DNA of 64,000 nucleotides from Streptomyces monashensis (GCF_001866665.1 NZ_MLYO01000012.1:310001-374000); one strand, 5' to 3'. Shown: positions 1-7,817, counted from the stretch's first letter. Notes: generated by a model from the letters alone, not told the origin. Numbers and translations: made by a program.

Positions 1-368
1 CGGGCGGCGCGCAGTTGGGGCAGGAAGTGCCGGGTCAGCTCGGCGGGCGCGATCAGGTTGACGTTGAGCTGGTGGTGCCAGGACTTGGGGGTCAGCTCGC
101 CGACCCCGCCGAGGTCGACGACCCCGGCGATGTGCAGGAGGGAGTCCACACGGTCGGGCAGGGTCTGGTGCGAGAAGGCCCAGGAGAGGCGGTCCGGGTC
201 GGCGAGGTCGCCCACCAGCGTGCGGGCGCCGGGGAACCGCGCCGCCAGCTCCTTGGCGCGGCCCGCGTCGCGCGCGTGGAGGACGAGTTCGTCCCCGCGC
301 GCGTGCAGACGGCGGGCGACGGCGGCGCCGATGCCGGAACCGGCGCCGGTGATCACATGGGTAGCCAT
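1..368 (-). CDS. SDR family oxidoreductase, 3' part outside window
   Basis: About 122 N-terminal residues of a short-chain dehydrogenase/reductase; the rest runs off the left edge of the window. The start at 368 gives MATHVITGAGSGIG, with the classical TGxxxGxG cofactor loop at residues 7-14, as expected for an NAD(P)-binding Rossmann fold. Further on, an HIAGVVDLGG stretch sits where the family has its NAG motif. The catalytic Tyr-x-x-x-Lys is not in the window, so activity cannot be judged. The substrate is unknown. It lies 46 bases downstream of the LOG-like gene on the same strand and may be cotranscribed with it. Confidence 0.85.
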   Translation of the reverse strand, partial: MATHVITGAGSGIGAAVARRLHARGDELVLHARDAGRAKELAARFPGARTLVGDLADPDRLSWAFSHQTLPDRVDSLLHIAGVVDLGGVGELTPKSWHHQLNVNLIAPAELTRHFLPQLRAA

Positions 369-414
369 GCCCGCCATGCTCGCATCAGTGGCCGCCCGGC
401 CCCGCGGCGGTGGC

Positions 415-945
415 TCATGTCGCGGACTCCAGGTGGGCCAGCGCGGCGGCCGGCTCGTCGGCGAAGAACATCAGCTCGGCCAGCGGCCGCGGCAGGAAGC
501 CCTCGGCCTCCATGCGGCGGAACTGCGTCTGCAGACCGTCGTAGAAGCCCTCGGTGTTCAGCAGGACGACCGGCTTGTCGGTGCGGCCGTGCTTCTTCAG
601 CTCCAGGATCTCGGTGGCCTCGTCCAGCGTGCCGGTGCCGCCCACCATGATCACCACGGCGTCCGCCTTCTCCAGCAGCAGCCGCTTGCGCTCGGCGAGG
701 TCGGGGGCGATGACCATCTCGTCGGCGCCGGGCCGCGCCTTGTTCGCCAGGAACTCCACGGAGACGCCCAGCAGCCTGCCGCCCGCCTCCTGCACACCGT
801 CGGCGACGACCTTCATCAGGCCGACGTCGGAACCGCCCCAGACCAGGGTGTGGCCGGCCCTGCCGAGCAGTTCCGCGAACTCGCGCGCGGGGCGCGTGTA
901 CCGCTCGTCGAGGTCGGCGGCGGACAGGAAGACACAGATGTTCAT
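415..945 (-). CDS. LOG family protein (Rossmann-fold nucleotide hydrolase-like)
   Basis: A 176-residue protein of the LOG/TIGR00730 type, the family that includes cytokinin riboside 5'-monophosphate phosphoribohydrolases, which release the base from nucleoside monophosphates. The fold start MNICVF is typical. The signature region reads VGGTGTLDEATE at residues 101-112, corresponding to the family PGGxGTxxE motif with Val in place of Pro. A WGGSDVGLM loop lies at 37-44. I chose the Met at 945 over an upstream in-frame Met at 1044 because homology begins there and the upstream extension overlaps the divergent DUF427 gene. The cytoplasmic substrate in Streptomyces is uncertain. Confidence 0.85.
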   Translation of the reverse strand: MNICVFLSAADLDERYTRPAREFAELLGRAGHTLVWGGSDVGLMKVVADGVQEAGGRLLGVSVEFLANKARPGADEMVIAPDLAERKRLLLEKADAVVIMVGGTGTLDEATEILELKKHGRTDKPVVLLNTEGFYDGLQTQFRRMEAEGFLPRPLAELMFFADEPAAALAHLESAT

Positions 946-1018
946 GGCCCCTACCGTACGCGGGCCGATCGCGGGCCGTGCCCGGGAAGAACCGGGTGCC
1001 CGGCGGTGCTGAACGGAT

Positions 1019-1342
1019 ATGGCCGAAGGACACACCATCACCATCGAGCAGGGCGAGCGGCACGTGCGCGTGGTGCACGCGGACCTGGTGCTCGCGGAGA
1101 CCGACCGACCCCTGGTGCTGCGCGAGACGGGCTGTCCCCCGCGGTACTACATCCCCGCCGAGGACGTACGCCTCGACCTGCTGACCCCCTCCGACACCCA
1201 CACCGTCTGCCCCTTCAAGGGCACGGCGTCCTACTGGTCGCTGGCCGACGCGCCGGACCTGGTCTGGGCGTACCCGGACCCCAGGCCGGACGTGGCCGCC
1301 ATCAAGGACCACTACTGCTTCTACGAGCCCGAAGTGTCATGA
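1019..1342 (+). CDS. DUF427 domain protein
   Basis: A 107-residue soluble protein that is essentially one DUF427 domain, a small beta-rich fold common in actinobacteria. Features typical of the family are the paired Arg/Glu segment RETGCPPRYYIP near residues 38-49, the TVCPFKGTASYW core around 63-74 and the closing YPDP and YCFYEP segments. No enzyme activity is established for the family. There is no signal peptide or membrane segment. It is transcribed divergently from the LOG-like gene with about 70 bases between the starts, so the two probably share a promoter region. Confidence 0.85.
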   Translation: MAEGHTITIEQGERHVRVVHADLVLAETDRPLVLRETGCPPRYYIPAEDVRLDLLTPSDTHTVCPFKGTASYWSLADAPDLVWAYPDPRPDVAAIKDHYCFYEPEVS

Positions 1343-1404
1343 TCTGCGCGGCACCGACGTGTCGTGAGCGATGAGTACCGGCCGGTGCGGCAGTCTGCAC
1401 CGGC

Positions 1405-2187
1405 ATGGACAAGAAGACGACGTCACGCGACGGTACCGCGCTCGCGTACGAAGTGACCGGCCAGGGGCCCGTCGTGATCCTGGTGAGCGGCGCGATGTCC
1501 ACCGGGGGCACTGTGGCGCCCCTGGCCGCGCGGCTCGCGGACCGCTGCACGGCCGTGGTCTACGACCGCCGGGGCCGCGGGGCGAGCGACGACACGCCGC
1601 CGTACGCGGTCGCGCGCGAGGTCGAGGACCTGGCCGCGCTGATCGACGCGGTCGGCGGGGACGCCGCGCTGTTCGGGGTCTCCTCGGGCGGCGCGCTGGT
1701 GCTCCGGGCGGCGGCGAGCGGGCTGCCGGTGCGCCGGGTGGCCGTGTACGAGGTGCCGTACGCCGACTTCCTCCAGGGCGGGGCCGAGCAGGAGGCCGCG
1801 TACAAGCGGGCCCTGACCGAGGCGCTCGCGGCCGGCCGGCGCGGGGACGCGGTGGAGCTGTTCCTGCGGCTGGCGGGCCTTGGCGAGGAGATGATCCGGG
1901 GCGCCCGCAACTCACCGATGTGGGCCGGCATGGAGGCCGTCGCGCCGAGTCTCGCGTACGACGACGCGGTCATGGGCGACGGGCTGCTCCCCCGGCAGGA
2001 GCTCGCCGCGATCTCCGTGCCCGTGCTGTCCGTCGCGGGCGGCGCGAGTCCGGCCTGGATGCGCGAGGCGTCCCTCGCCGTCGCCGGGACCGTGCCCCAG
2101 GGCTCCCACCGGGTCCTGGAGGGCCAGACCCACATGGTGGAGCCGGAGGTGCTGGGGCCGGTGCTGGCGGACTACTTCACGGCCTAG
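1405..2187 (+). CDS. alpha/beta hydrolase
   Basis: A 260-residue single-domain alpha/beta hydrolase with no leader peptide. The nucleophile elbow GVSSGG places Ser94 as the catalytic serine. An oxyanion-region segment VSGAMSTGG follows strand 3, DRRGRGASD is the usual post-strand-4 loop, and His243 in GQTHMVEP is the likely catalytic histidine. The acidic member of the triad is not obvious by eye. The substrate is not inferable; many close actinobacterial relatives are annotated only as alpha/beta fold hydrolases. It stands 62 bases after DUF427 on the same strand and converges with mnmA. Confidence 0.88.
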   Translation: MDKKTTSRDGTALAYEVTGQGPVVILVSGAMSTGGTVAPLAARLADRCTAVVYDRRGRGASDDTPPYAVAREVEDLAALIDAVGGDAALFGVSSGGALVLRAAASGLPVRRVAVYEVPYADFLQGGAEQEAAYKRALTEALAAGRRGDAVELFLRLAGLGEEMIRGARNSPMWAGMEAVAPSLAYDDAVMGDGLLPRQELAAISVPVLSVAGGASPAWMREASLAVAGTVPQGSHRVLEGQTHMVEPEVLGPVLADYFTA

Positions 2188-2226
2188 GTGTGCCGTCCCA
2201 GGCCGAAGGAGGCGTGGTACGGAGAG

Positions 2227-3351
2227 CTACAGCGCGCCGGCCGTCGCGCGCGTGGTCGTCGCGATCGTCGCCGAGCCCACCACGCGCGTGCCGTCGTACA
2301 GGACGATCGCCTGGCCGGGGGCGACGCCGCGGACCGGCTCGGTGAAGGTGACGCGCAGCTCGCCGTCGACCGGCTCGGCGGTGGCCTCGGTCTCGCCGCC
2401 GTGCGCGCGCAGCTGGGCGGTGTAGGTGCCGGGGCCGGTGGGCGCGGTGCCGCACCAGCGGGGCTTGATCGCGGTCAGGCCCACCACGTCCAGGGCGGCG
2501 GCCGGGCCGACGGTGACCGTGTTGGTCACCGGGGAGATGTCGAGGACGTAGCGCGGCTTGCCGTCGGGGGCGGGCGTGCCGATCCGCAGGCCCTTGCGCT
2601 GGCCGATCGTGAAGCCGTACGCGCCCTCGTGGGTGCCCAGCCTGGTGCCGGACTCGTCGACGATGTCGCCCTCGGCCTTGCCCAGCCGTCCGGCGAGGAA
2701 GCCCTGGGTGTCTCCGTCGGCGATGAAGCAGATGTCGTGCGAGTCGGGCTTCCTGGCGACGGCGAGGCCCCGGCGCTCGGCCTCGGCGCGGATCTCGTCC
2801 TTGGTGGTGACTGTGTCGCCGAGCGGGAACAGTGCGTGGGCGAGCTGCTTCTCGTCCAGCACACCGAGGACGTACGACTGGTCCTTGGCCATGTCGGAGG
2901 CGCGGTGCAGCTCGCGGTTGCCGTCCTCGCCCACGACCACCTTCGCGTAGTGACCGGTGCAGACGGCGTCGAAGCCGAGGGCGAGCGCCTTGTCGAGCAG
3001 CGCGGCGAACTTGATCTTCTCGTTGCAGCGCAGGCACGGGTTGGGGGTGCGGCCGGCCTCGTACTCGGCGATGAAGTCCTCGACGACGTCCTCGCGGAAG
3101 CGGTCGGCGAGGTCCCAGACGTAGAAGGGGATGCCGATGACGTCGGCCGCGCGGCGGGCGTCGCGTGAGTCCTCGATGGTGCAACAGCCCCGCGCGCCGG
3201 TGCGGAAGGACTGCGGGTTCGCGGAGAGCGCGAGGTGGACGCCGGTGACGTCGTGCCCGGCTTCCGCGGCGCGCGCGGCGGCGACGGCGGAGTCGACCCC
3301 GCCGGACATGGCGGCGAGGACACGGAGGGGGCGCTGCGGGGTCTCAGTCAT
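2227..3351 (-). CDS. mnmA: tRNA-specific 2-thiouridylase MnmA
   Basis: MnmA thiolates the wobble uridine (U34) of tRNAs for Lys, Glu and Gln to 2-thiouridine, using ATP to adenylate the base and sulfur delivered from a cysteine desulfurase. The 374-residue length fits the family. SGGVDS at residues 16-21 is the PP-loop for ATP. NPCLRC supplies the first catalytic Cys (106), and the Cys in DICFIADGD near 209 is the partner in the family's disulfide/persulfide relay. The C-terminal part is the usual beta-barrel domain. A cysteine desulfurase gene lies 400 bases upstream on the same strand, consistent with sulfur supply, although a riboswitch-bearing gap separates the two. Confidence 0.97.
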   Translation of the reverse strand: MTETPQRPLRVLAAMSGGVDSAVAAARAAEAGHDVTGVHLALSANPQSFRTGARGCCTIEDSRDARRAADVIGIPFYVWDLADRFREDVVEDFIAEYEAGRTPNPCLRCNEKIKFAALLDKALALGFDAVCTGHYAKVVVGEDGNRELHRASDMAKDQSYVLGVLDEKQLAHALFPLGDTVTTKDEIRAEAERRGLAVARKPDSHDICFIADGDTQGFLAGRLGKAEGDIVDESGTRLGTHEGAYGFTIGQRKGLRIGTPAPDGKPRYVLDISPVTNTVTVGPAAALDVVGLTAIKPRWCGTAPTGPGTYTAQLRAHGGETEATAEPVDGELRVTFTEPVRGVAPGQAIVLYDGTRVVGSATIATTTRATAGAL

Positions 3352-3410
3352 AGCCCCTCCAGGGTACGGGGCCCGGGAGGAGGTCCGTAAAAAATCAAGG
3401 CCCAGACCCC

Positions 3411-3438
3411 TTGCGTGCGATTCGGACCGATTTATCCT
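3411..3438 (+). promoter_or_regulatory. putative sigma-70-type promoter for the TPP riboswitch transcript
   Basis: TTGCGT (3411-3416) and TATCCT (3433-3438) are separated by 16 bases and resemble vegetative -35 and -10 elements. Initiation would fall near 3445, about 80 bases before the TPP aptamer. The element also lies just upstream of mnmA on the opposite strand. Assignment is by eye only. Confidence 0.45.
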
Positions 3439-3489
3439 GGAAGTAGGCCTACGAGACGAGTGAGGGAGTCCAAGCGGAGTAGCCGACTT

Positions 3490-3537
3490 CAGCGAGAGAT
3501 ACAGGATCTCCCTTCACCGAGAGGTACGAGATCTCCG
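3490..3537 (+). other. two short consecutive hairpins in the riboswitch leader
   Basis: The leader ahead of the TPP aptamer contains two similar small inverted repeats, GAGATACAGGATCTC (about 3496-3510) and GAGAGGTACGAGATCTC (about 3519-3535), each able to fold as a short GAGA/TCTC hairpin. The second overlaps the predicted P1 strand of the aptamer and could compete with it. Confidence 0.4.
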
Positions 3538-3650
3538 CTGGTGCCGACGTCGACGCTCGGGCTGAGAGGCCGGAAGGTCGCAAGGACTGGACCGGAAGGC
3601 GACCCCCAGCTACCTGATCCGGACAATACCGGCGAAGGGAACCCGCCTCG
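3527..3650 (+). ncRNA. TPP (THI-box) riboswitch, apparently orphan
   Basis: Matches the thiamine pyrophosphate riboswitch consensus: GCTGGTGCC at 3537-3545 (P2/P3 strand), CTGAGA at 3562-3567, ACCTGATC at 3612-3619, then GGACAATACCGGCGAAGGGAA at 3621-3641, the near-invariant P4/P5 core. CCAGC (3606-3610) can close P2 with GCTGG, and CGAG (3527-3530) can pair with CTCG (3647-3650) as P1. P3 is expanded, as often seen in high-GC actinobacteria. No thiamine biosynthesis, transport or other convincing sense gene follows: the only genes on either side (mnmA and the cysteine desulfurase) are on the opposite strand. Readthrough would run antisense into the 3' end of the desulfurase gene. Confidence 0.9.
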
Positions 3651-3711
3651 TAGGTCGCTTCATGTCCCGGCGCCGGTGCGCAACGCCCCGGCGCCGATGC
3701 GACCTCCCGGC

Positions 3712-3766
3712 TCGGGCCCGCGGATTCTCAGCCCGGGCCCGCGGATTCTCAGCTCAGGCCCGCGGC
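3712..3766. repeat. 21-bp tandem repeat at the 3' end of the cysteine desulfurase gene
   Basis: Two near-identical 21-base units (3712-3732 and 3733-3753, core GGGCCCGCGGATTCTCAG) are followed by a partial third copy that lies inside the last codons of the desulfurase gene. The stop codon (3749-3751) falls within the second unit, so the repeat looks like a duplication of the gene end. Each unit holds the palindrome GGGCCC, so neighbouring copies can pair and could help end transcription from either side. Confidence 0.7.
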
Positions 3767-4918
3767 GCGTGCCCGCTCCACCGCCGGGCCGATCGCCTTG
3801 GCCACCGCCTTCACGTCCGCCTCGGTCGAGGTGTGCCCGAGGGAGAAGCGCAGGGTGCCGCGCGCCAGCTCCGGATCGGTGCCGGTGGCCAGGAGCACAT
3901 GGCTGGGCTGGGCGACGCCCGCGGTGCAGGCGGAGCCGGTGGAGCACTCGATGCCCTGGGCGTCCAGCAGAAGCAGCAGGGAGTCGCCCTCGCAGCCGGG
4001 GAACGTGAAGTGGGCGTTGGCCGGAAGCCGCCCCTCGGGTGCCGGGTCGCCGCCGAGGATCGCGTCCGGTACGGCGTCGCGCACGGCCTCGACCAGTCGG
4101 TCGCGCAGCGCGCCGACCTCGCGGGCGAACTCCTCGCGCCGCTCGGCGGCGAGCCGGCCGGCGACGGCGAAGGAGGCGATGACGGGGACGTCGAGGGTGC
4201 CGGAGCGGACGTGGCGCTCCTGGCCGCCGCCGTGCAGGACGGGCACGGGGGTGTGCTCGCGGCCGAGCAGCAGCGCGCCGATGCCGTACGGGCCGCCGAC
4301 CTTGTGGCCGGAGACGGTCATCGCGGCGAGGCCGGAGGCGGCGAAGTCCAGCGGGACCTGACCGAAGGCCTGGACCGCGTCGGAGTGCAGCGGGATGCCG
4401 AACTCGGCGGTGACGTCGGCGAGTTCACGGATCGGCAGGATCGTGCCGATCTCGTTGTTGGCCCACATCACCGTCACCAGGGCGACGTCGTCGGGGTTGC
4501 GGGCGATGGCCTCGCGCAGCGCCTCGGGGTGGACACGGCCGTAGGAGTCGACGGGGAGGTACTCGACCGTCGCGCCCTCGTGTTCGCCGAGCCAGTGCAC
4601 GGCGTCGAGGACGGCGTGGTGCTCGACGGGGCTGGACAGCACCCGGGTGCGGGCCGGGTCGGCGGCGCGGCGGGACCAGTACAGGCCCTTGACGGCGAGG
4701 TTGTCGGCCTCGGTGCCGCCCGAGGTGAAGACGACCTCGCTGGGGCGGGCGCCCAGCGCTTCCGCGAGGGTTTCGCGGGACTCCTCGACGGTACGGCGGG
4801 CCCGGCGGCCGGCCGCGTGCAGGGAGGAGGCGTTGCCCGTGATGCTCAGCTGGGCGGTGAGTGCCTCTGCCGCCTCCGGGAGCATGGGGGTTGTCGCGGC
4901 GTGGTCGAGGTAAGCCAT
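3749..4918 (-). CDS. cysteine desulfurase (NifS/IscS class)
   Basis: PLP enzyme that removes sulfur from cysteine as a persulfide, feeding Fe-S clusters, tRNA thiolation and thiamine thiazole synthesis. The 389-residue protein has the class V aminotransferase start [18 protein letters not shown] near residue 75, the PLP lysine Lys206 in [10 protein letters not shown], and the persulfide Cys331 in STGSACTAG, which is the short-loop arrangement of IscS/NifS rather than SufS. It lies upstream of mnmA on the same strand, consistent with sulfur supply for tRNA modification. The gene end carries a 21-bp tandem repeat, and a TPP riboswitch transcript points into it antisense. Confidence 0.95.
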   Translation of the reverse strand: MAYLDHAATTPMLPEAAEALTAQLSITGNASSLHAAGRRARRTVEESRETLAEALGARPSEVVFTSGGTEADNLAVKGLYWSRRAADPARTRVLSSPVEHHAVLDAVHWLGEHEGATVEYLPVDSYGRVHPEALREAIARNPDDVALVTVMWANNEIGTILPIRELADVTAEFGIPLHSDAVQAFGQVPLDFAASGLAAMTVSGHKVGGPYGIGALLLGREHTPVPVLHGGGQERHVRSGTLDVPVIASFAVAGRLAAERREEFAREVGALRDRLVEAVRDAVPDAILGGDPAPEGRLPANAHFTFPGCEGDSLLLLLDAQGIECSTGSACTAGVAQPSHVLLATGTDPELARGTLRFSLGHTSTEADVKAVAKAIGPAVERARAAGLS

Positions 4919-5046
4919 GGTGCCCTGATTCTACGGGCCCCCGTCGGTCCGCCTCGGCCCCGGATGCGCCAAGCCGTGCGAGCACCCCGGCTCGGGATCG
5001 AGGCGCCCGGCGCTCCAGGCCGTCGTCCCCCTCCGGGCTCCGGGGT

Positions 5047-5334
5047 CTACAGGCTCCAGGACACCGTGTGGCTCAGCTGCATCGACAGGACCAGGACCAC
5101 CAGGTCCGCGATGCCCAGGGCGAGGCCCAGCCAGGCGCGGCCGCGGCGGACGGTGCCCCGCCACAGGGAGACCGCGGCCAGGGCGACGGCGATCGGGCCG
5201 AGGAAGATGTTGAGGACGAGCAGGCCCAGCAGGCCGAGGATGAAGGACGCCACGGCCATGCCGTCGGCGTCGCGCGGTCCCCGCCGGGTGTCGGTGCCGC
5301 TCGTGACCGGTGCGGTGAGTTGCATGATGCTCAA
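5047..5334 (-). CDS. DUF4190 small membrane protein
   Basis: A 95-residue protein with an N-terminal polar stretch followed by two hydrophobic segments, roughly residues 26-57 (GMAVASFILGLLGLL onward, with a GPIAVALAAVSL turn) and 68-87. The order GMAVASFILG, two helices and an RGRAWLGLALGI linker is that of DUF4190, a family of small two-helix membrane proteins of unknown role in actinobacteria. It follows the 55-residue membrane protein on the same strand by 25 bases. Confidence 0.8.
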   Translation of the reverse strand: MSIMQLTAPVTSGTDTRRGPRDADGMAVASFILGLLGLLVLNIFLGPIAVALAAVSLWRGTVRRGRAWLGLALGIADLVVLVLSMQLSHTVSWSL

Positions 5335-5358
5335 GCTCCAGGAAGTCGTGGCGGACGG

Positions 5359-5526
5359 TCAGTTGGCCTGTGTGCCGCGCCGGCGGCCGATGCGCTCGCG
5401 GATCGCGAAGACGCCGAGCCAGACGGCGATGACGGCGGCGATGAGGGCGGTGACGGTCAGCGGTGCGTGGGCGACGGTGCCCAGCACGACGCCGAAGAGC
5501 ATGAGTGCGGCGACGAGGAACAACAT
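5359..5526 (-). CDS. 55-residue two-helix membrane protein
   Basis: Start taken at the ATG at 5526, because a strong GGAGGGGGG ribosome site sits about 10 bases before it; an earlier in-frame Met at 5628 would place the start in the operator region and add an unlikely Asn/Cys-rich leader. The product is almost entirely two hydrophobic segments (about residues 1-19 and 23-43) with a basic tail ending RERIGRRRGTQAN on the probable cytoplasmic side. No family recognised. It is divergent from the TetR gene, and the operator-like repeats between them suggest TetR control. Confidence 0.65.
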   Translation of the reverse strand: MLFLVAALMLFGVVLGTVAHAPLTVTALIAAVIAVWLGVFAIRERIGRRRGTQAN

Positions 5527-5600
5527 GGGATCAGATCCCCCCTCCGGGATGCCTCGCGTCGGCCCGGTCCGGGCCGGCGTGGGGCCGGTGTGAAGTTTGG

Positions 5601-5628
5601 GTGAACAGTTGTAGTTACAGTTGTTCAC
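5601..5628. promoter_or_regulatory. candidate TetR operator upstream of the divergent membrane-protein operon
   Basis: GTGAACA (5601-5607) and TGTTCAC (5622-5628) form perfect 7-base arms around a 14-base centre, and within them the octamer ACAGTTGT occurs twice as a direct repeat (5605-5612 and 5617-5624). The same octamer recurs at 5673-5680 just before the TetR start. The arrangement fits autoregulation and control of the divergent small membrane genes. Confidence 0.6.
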
Positions 5629-5670
5629 TGACTTAGAGTCTAGCGCCTCCCGCGGCTTTCCAATTCCAGA

Positions 5671-5688
5671 GAACAGTTGTTAACTGGA
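5671..5688. promoter_or_regulatory. second candidate TetR operator overlapping the tetR translation start region
   Basis: GAACAGTTGTTAACTGG contains the perfect inverted repeat CAGTT-GTT-AACTG (5674-5686), ending seven bases before the TetR ATG at 5693. It shares ACAGTTGT with the upstream operator, so one regulator probably binds both. Confidence 0.6.
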
Positions 5689-5692
5689 TGAC

Positions 5693-6319
5693 ATGAGTCA
5701 CACCCTCGGCATCCGGCAGGCGCAGAAACAGAAGACCCGGCAGGCGTTCCTCGACGCCGCGCTCGCACTGCTGGAGGAGCAGAGCCTGAGCAGCCTGGGT
5801 CTGCGCGAGGTCACCCGTGCCGTCGGTGTCGCCCCGACCGCCTTCTACCGGCACTTCCGCTCGACCGCCGACCTCGGGGTGGCGCTGGTCGACGAGGCGC
5901 TGGGCAGTCTGCACCCGATGGTGCGGACGACGGTGTCGACGGCGGGCGGCAGCGAGGAGCGGATCGTCCGCGCCATCGACTTGATCTCGCACCACGTGGA
6001 CACCCACCCCGCGCACGTCCGCTTCATCGCGCGCGAGCGGCACGGCGGGGTCCAGCCGGTGCGCGAGGCCATCCGGGCCCAGCTGGAGCGGTTCGCCGAG
6101 GAGGTGAAGGCCGAGCTGGCCAAGGACCCGCAGGCCGCGGGCTGGAACGACGACGACCTGCTCATGCTCGCGCACCTCTACGTCGACCAGATGCTCATCA
6201 CCGCCTCCCTGTTCCTGGAGGCGCAGGAGGCTCCGGCCGAGGAGCGGCAGCGGGTCACCCGGCTCGCCCGGCGCCAGCTGCGGCTCATCACCGTCGGCCG
6301 CAGCCACTGGCTCGACTGA
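5693..6319 (+). CDS. TetR family transcriptional regulator
   Basis: A 208-residue repressor. The N-terminal helix-turn-helix covers roughly residues 13-60, with the recognition region LREVTRAVGVAPTAFYRHF, and the remaining residues form the helical ligand-binding domain. The QKQKTRQAFLDAALALL start and the HRF/YRHF ending resemble the FabR/DesT-like branch that controls fatty-acid genes, but that is inference. The gene is divergent from two small membrane proteins, with operator-like repeats at 5601-5628 and 5671-5688. A strong hairpin after the stop (6336-6372) ends the transcript. Confidence 0.9.
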   Translation: MSHTLGIRQAQKQKTRQAFLDAALALLEEQSLSSLGLREVTRAVGVAPTAFYRHFRSTADLGVALVDEALGSLHPMVRTTVSTAGGSEERIVRAIDLISHHVDTHPAHVRFIARERHGGVQPVREAIRAQLERFAEEVKAELAKDPQAAGWNDDDLLMLAHLYVDQMLITASLFLEAQEAPAEERQRVTRLARRQLRLITVGRSHWLD

Positions 6320-6335
6320 GCGGACGCACACGAAC

Positions 6336-6372
6336 GGCGGGGACGGCACGCCCGATGCGCGCCGTCCCCGCC
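6336..6372. terminator. bidirectional terminator-type hairpin
   Basis: GGCGGGGACGGC (6336-6347) and GCCGTCCCCGCC (6361-6372) form a 12-base-pair perfect stem with a 13-base loop between the convergent TetR and lipoprotein genes. No U-tract, as is common for Streptomyces terminators. Confidence 0.8.
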
Positions 6373-6384
6373 GCCGTACGGCCG

Positions 6385-6692
6385 TCAGCCCTGCCGGGCC
6401 CCGCCCCCGCTCCGCCCGCTGCCCGGGCCGCCGCAGCCGCCGCCCGGGCCGCCACCGGGCCCGCCCCGGCCGCCGGGTCCACCGCCCGGCCTGCCCGAGG
6501 CGGCGCCCGTCGGCTTCCCGGTCGGCGGGAGCCGCCGGCGCCGGGCATGCCGGACGGCGCCGTGCAGGCCTGCTGCCCGCCGGAGTTGCCACCGCCGGAG
6601 GACGACGAGGACGACGAGTCGCCCGCACCGCACGCGGCCGGCAGCAGCGGGGAGAGCGCCGGCAGGGCGGGGGCGAGACGGGCACGCTTCAC
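6385..6692 (-). pseudogene. small Gly/Pro-rich lipoprotein with an apparent frameshift
   Basis: A GTG start at 6692, preceded by a GGAG ribosome site, opens a lipoprotein leader (VKRARLAPALPALSPLLPAAC) followed by a Ser-rich spacer and ACTAPSGMPGAGG. Near 6527-6533 the sensible reading frame changes: continuing in frame yields an Arg-rich tail past 6336, whereas the next frame gives PPTGKPTGAASGRPGGG and a Gly-rich tail stopping at 6385. One missing base (or two extra) would restore a continuous Pro/Thr/Gly-rich secreted protein. This is either a broken gene or a sequencing error in a GC-rich run. Function unknown; probably cell-envelope exposed. Confidence 0.55.
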
Positions 6693-6797
6693 GAGAACCA
6701 GCTCCGGTGAGGACGAGGATTTCCTGAGAGCCGCACTCAACCAACGCCGCCTCGGCGGCACTTGGGCCCCTCCTGTCCGCCGGCTGTCAATCCCGGG

Positions 6798-7763
6798 TCA
6801 GGGGCCCTGCTGGTACAGGGCCGTGACACGGCGGGCGCCGCCCAGCAGCTCCGCGCGCGCCTCGGGCGGGTCGAGGACCTCCACCTGGTCGGAGAAGGCG
6901 AGGAGTTGGCGCACCGCGCGCAGCTCCGGGTACCGGAGCCGGACCGTGACCCACTCCCCCGTGCCGTCGTCGTCGGGCTCGGCGGTCAGCTCGGCGGCCG
7001 CGACCCGCCGGAACAGATCCAGCCGGGCCCGCCGCACCCGTGCGGTGATCTCGATCCCGCCGTCCCGCTCCTCCACCTGGCGGCGCAACACCTCCCAGAC
7101 GTCGGCGAGTTCGACCCCGGACCGGCGCCGCACGGGGTCGTCGAGGAGCCGGGCCGAGCGCACCCGGTCGGCCCGGAACAGCTGCGGGCGGCCGCGCCGG
7201 TCGGCGACCAGGTACCAGACCCCGGCCTTGGCGACCAGTCCGTACGGGTCCACGGTGTACGTCCGCGGCTCCCGCTCCCCGCTGTGCCGGTAGCGCAGGC
7301 GCAGCCGCCGGTCGGAGAAGACCGCGTCCTGGAGGGCGGCCAGGTCCGCCGCCCGCCGGGGTCCGCCGCGCCAGCGGGTGGCGTCGACCAGGATGCGCCG
7401 GCTGGTCACCTCGGCGGCGGGCCGGTGCGGCGCCGGGAGCGCGGCCATCACCTTGCGCAGGGCCGAGCCGAGGGCCGCGTCGAGGCCGAGCGCCGCGTGG
7501 GCGCCCTGGGCGGCGAGGACGAACAGGGCGCGGGACTCGTCGGCGGTCAGCCCGGTGACGTCGGTGCGGAAACCGGCGAGGAGTTCGATGCCGCCGTGCC
7601 GGCCGCGCTCGGCGTACACCGGGACGCCGGAGGCCGACAGCGCCTCGATGTCGCGGTAGACGGTGCGGACCGACACCTCCAGCCGGTCGGCGAGTTCGCG
7701 CGCGGGGACCCGTCCCCGGGTCTGGAGGAGCAGCAGGATCGACAGCAGCCGGTCGGACTTCAC
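6798..7763 (-). CDS. HTH and WYL domain transcriptional regulator
   Basis: A 321-residue regulator of the YafY/DeoR-like class. Residues 1-60 form a winged helix-turn-helix (MKSDRLLSILLLLQTRG, then VSVRTVYRDIEAL), and the middle carries the WYL domain core (about residues 150-190, with WYLVADRRG near 182) followed by a C-terminal extension domain. WYL domains bind small ligands or nucleic acids. The gene is divergent from the TIGR03086-type protein, the usual arrangement in which the WYL regulator represses its neighbour; an inverted repeat at 7803-7817 is the likely operator. Confidence 0.9.
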   Translation of the reverse strand: MKSDRLLSILLLLQTRGRVPARELADRLEVSVRTVYRDIEALSASGVPVYAERGRHGGIELLAGFRTDVTGLTADESRALFVLAAQGAHAALGLDAALGSALRKVMAALPAPHRPAAEVTSRRILVDATRWRGGPRRAADLAALQDAVFSDRRLRLRYRHSGEREPRTYTVDPYGLVAKAGVWYLVADRRGRPQLFRADRVRSARLLDDPVRRRSGVELADVWEVLRRQVEERDGGIEITARVRRARLDLFRRVAAAELTAEPDDDGTGEWVTVRLRYPELRAVRQLLAFSDQVEVLDPPEARAELLGGARRVTALYQQGP

Positions 7764-7802
7764 GCGGTCAGCGTGCAGCGCGGTCCGGCGAGACGCAAAT
7801 GT

Positions 7803-7817
7803 TGACGGTTTCTGTCA
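7803..7817. promoter_or_regulatory. candidate WYL-regulator operator
   Basis: TGACGGTTTCTGTCA has TGAC/GTCA ends (extending to TGACGG/CTGTCA with one mismatch) and lies between the divergent WYL regulator (start 7763) and the DinB-like gene (start 7896). The position and form fit autoregulation. Confidence 0.5.

Noticed and set aside
3662..5593. 643-codon plus-strand open frame right after the TPP riboswitch
   Set aside because: It runs antisense along the cysteine desulfurase and small membrane genes, begins Arg-rich with no ribosome site, and has no recognisable domain. It is a GC-skew shadow, so the riboswitch has no sense gene.
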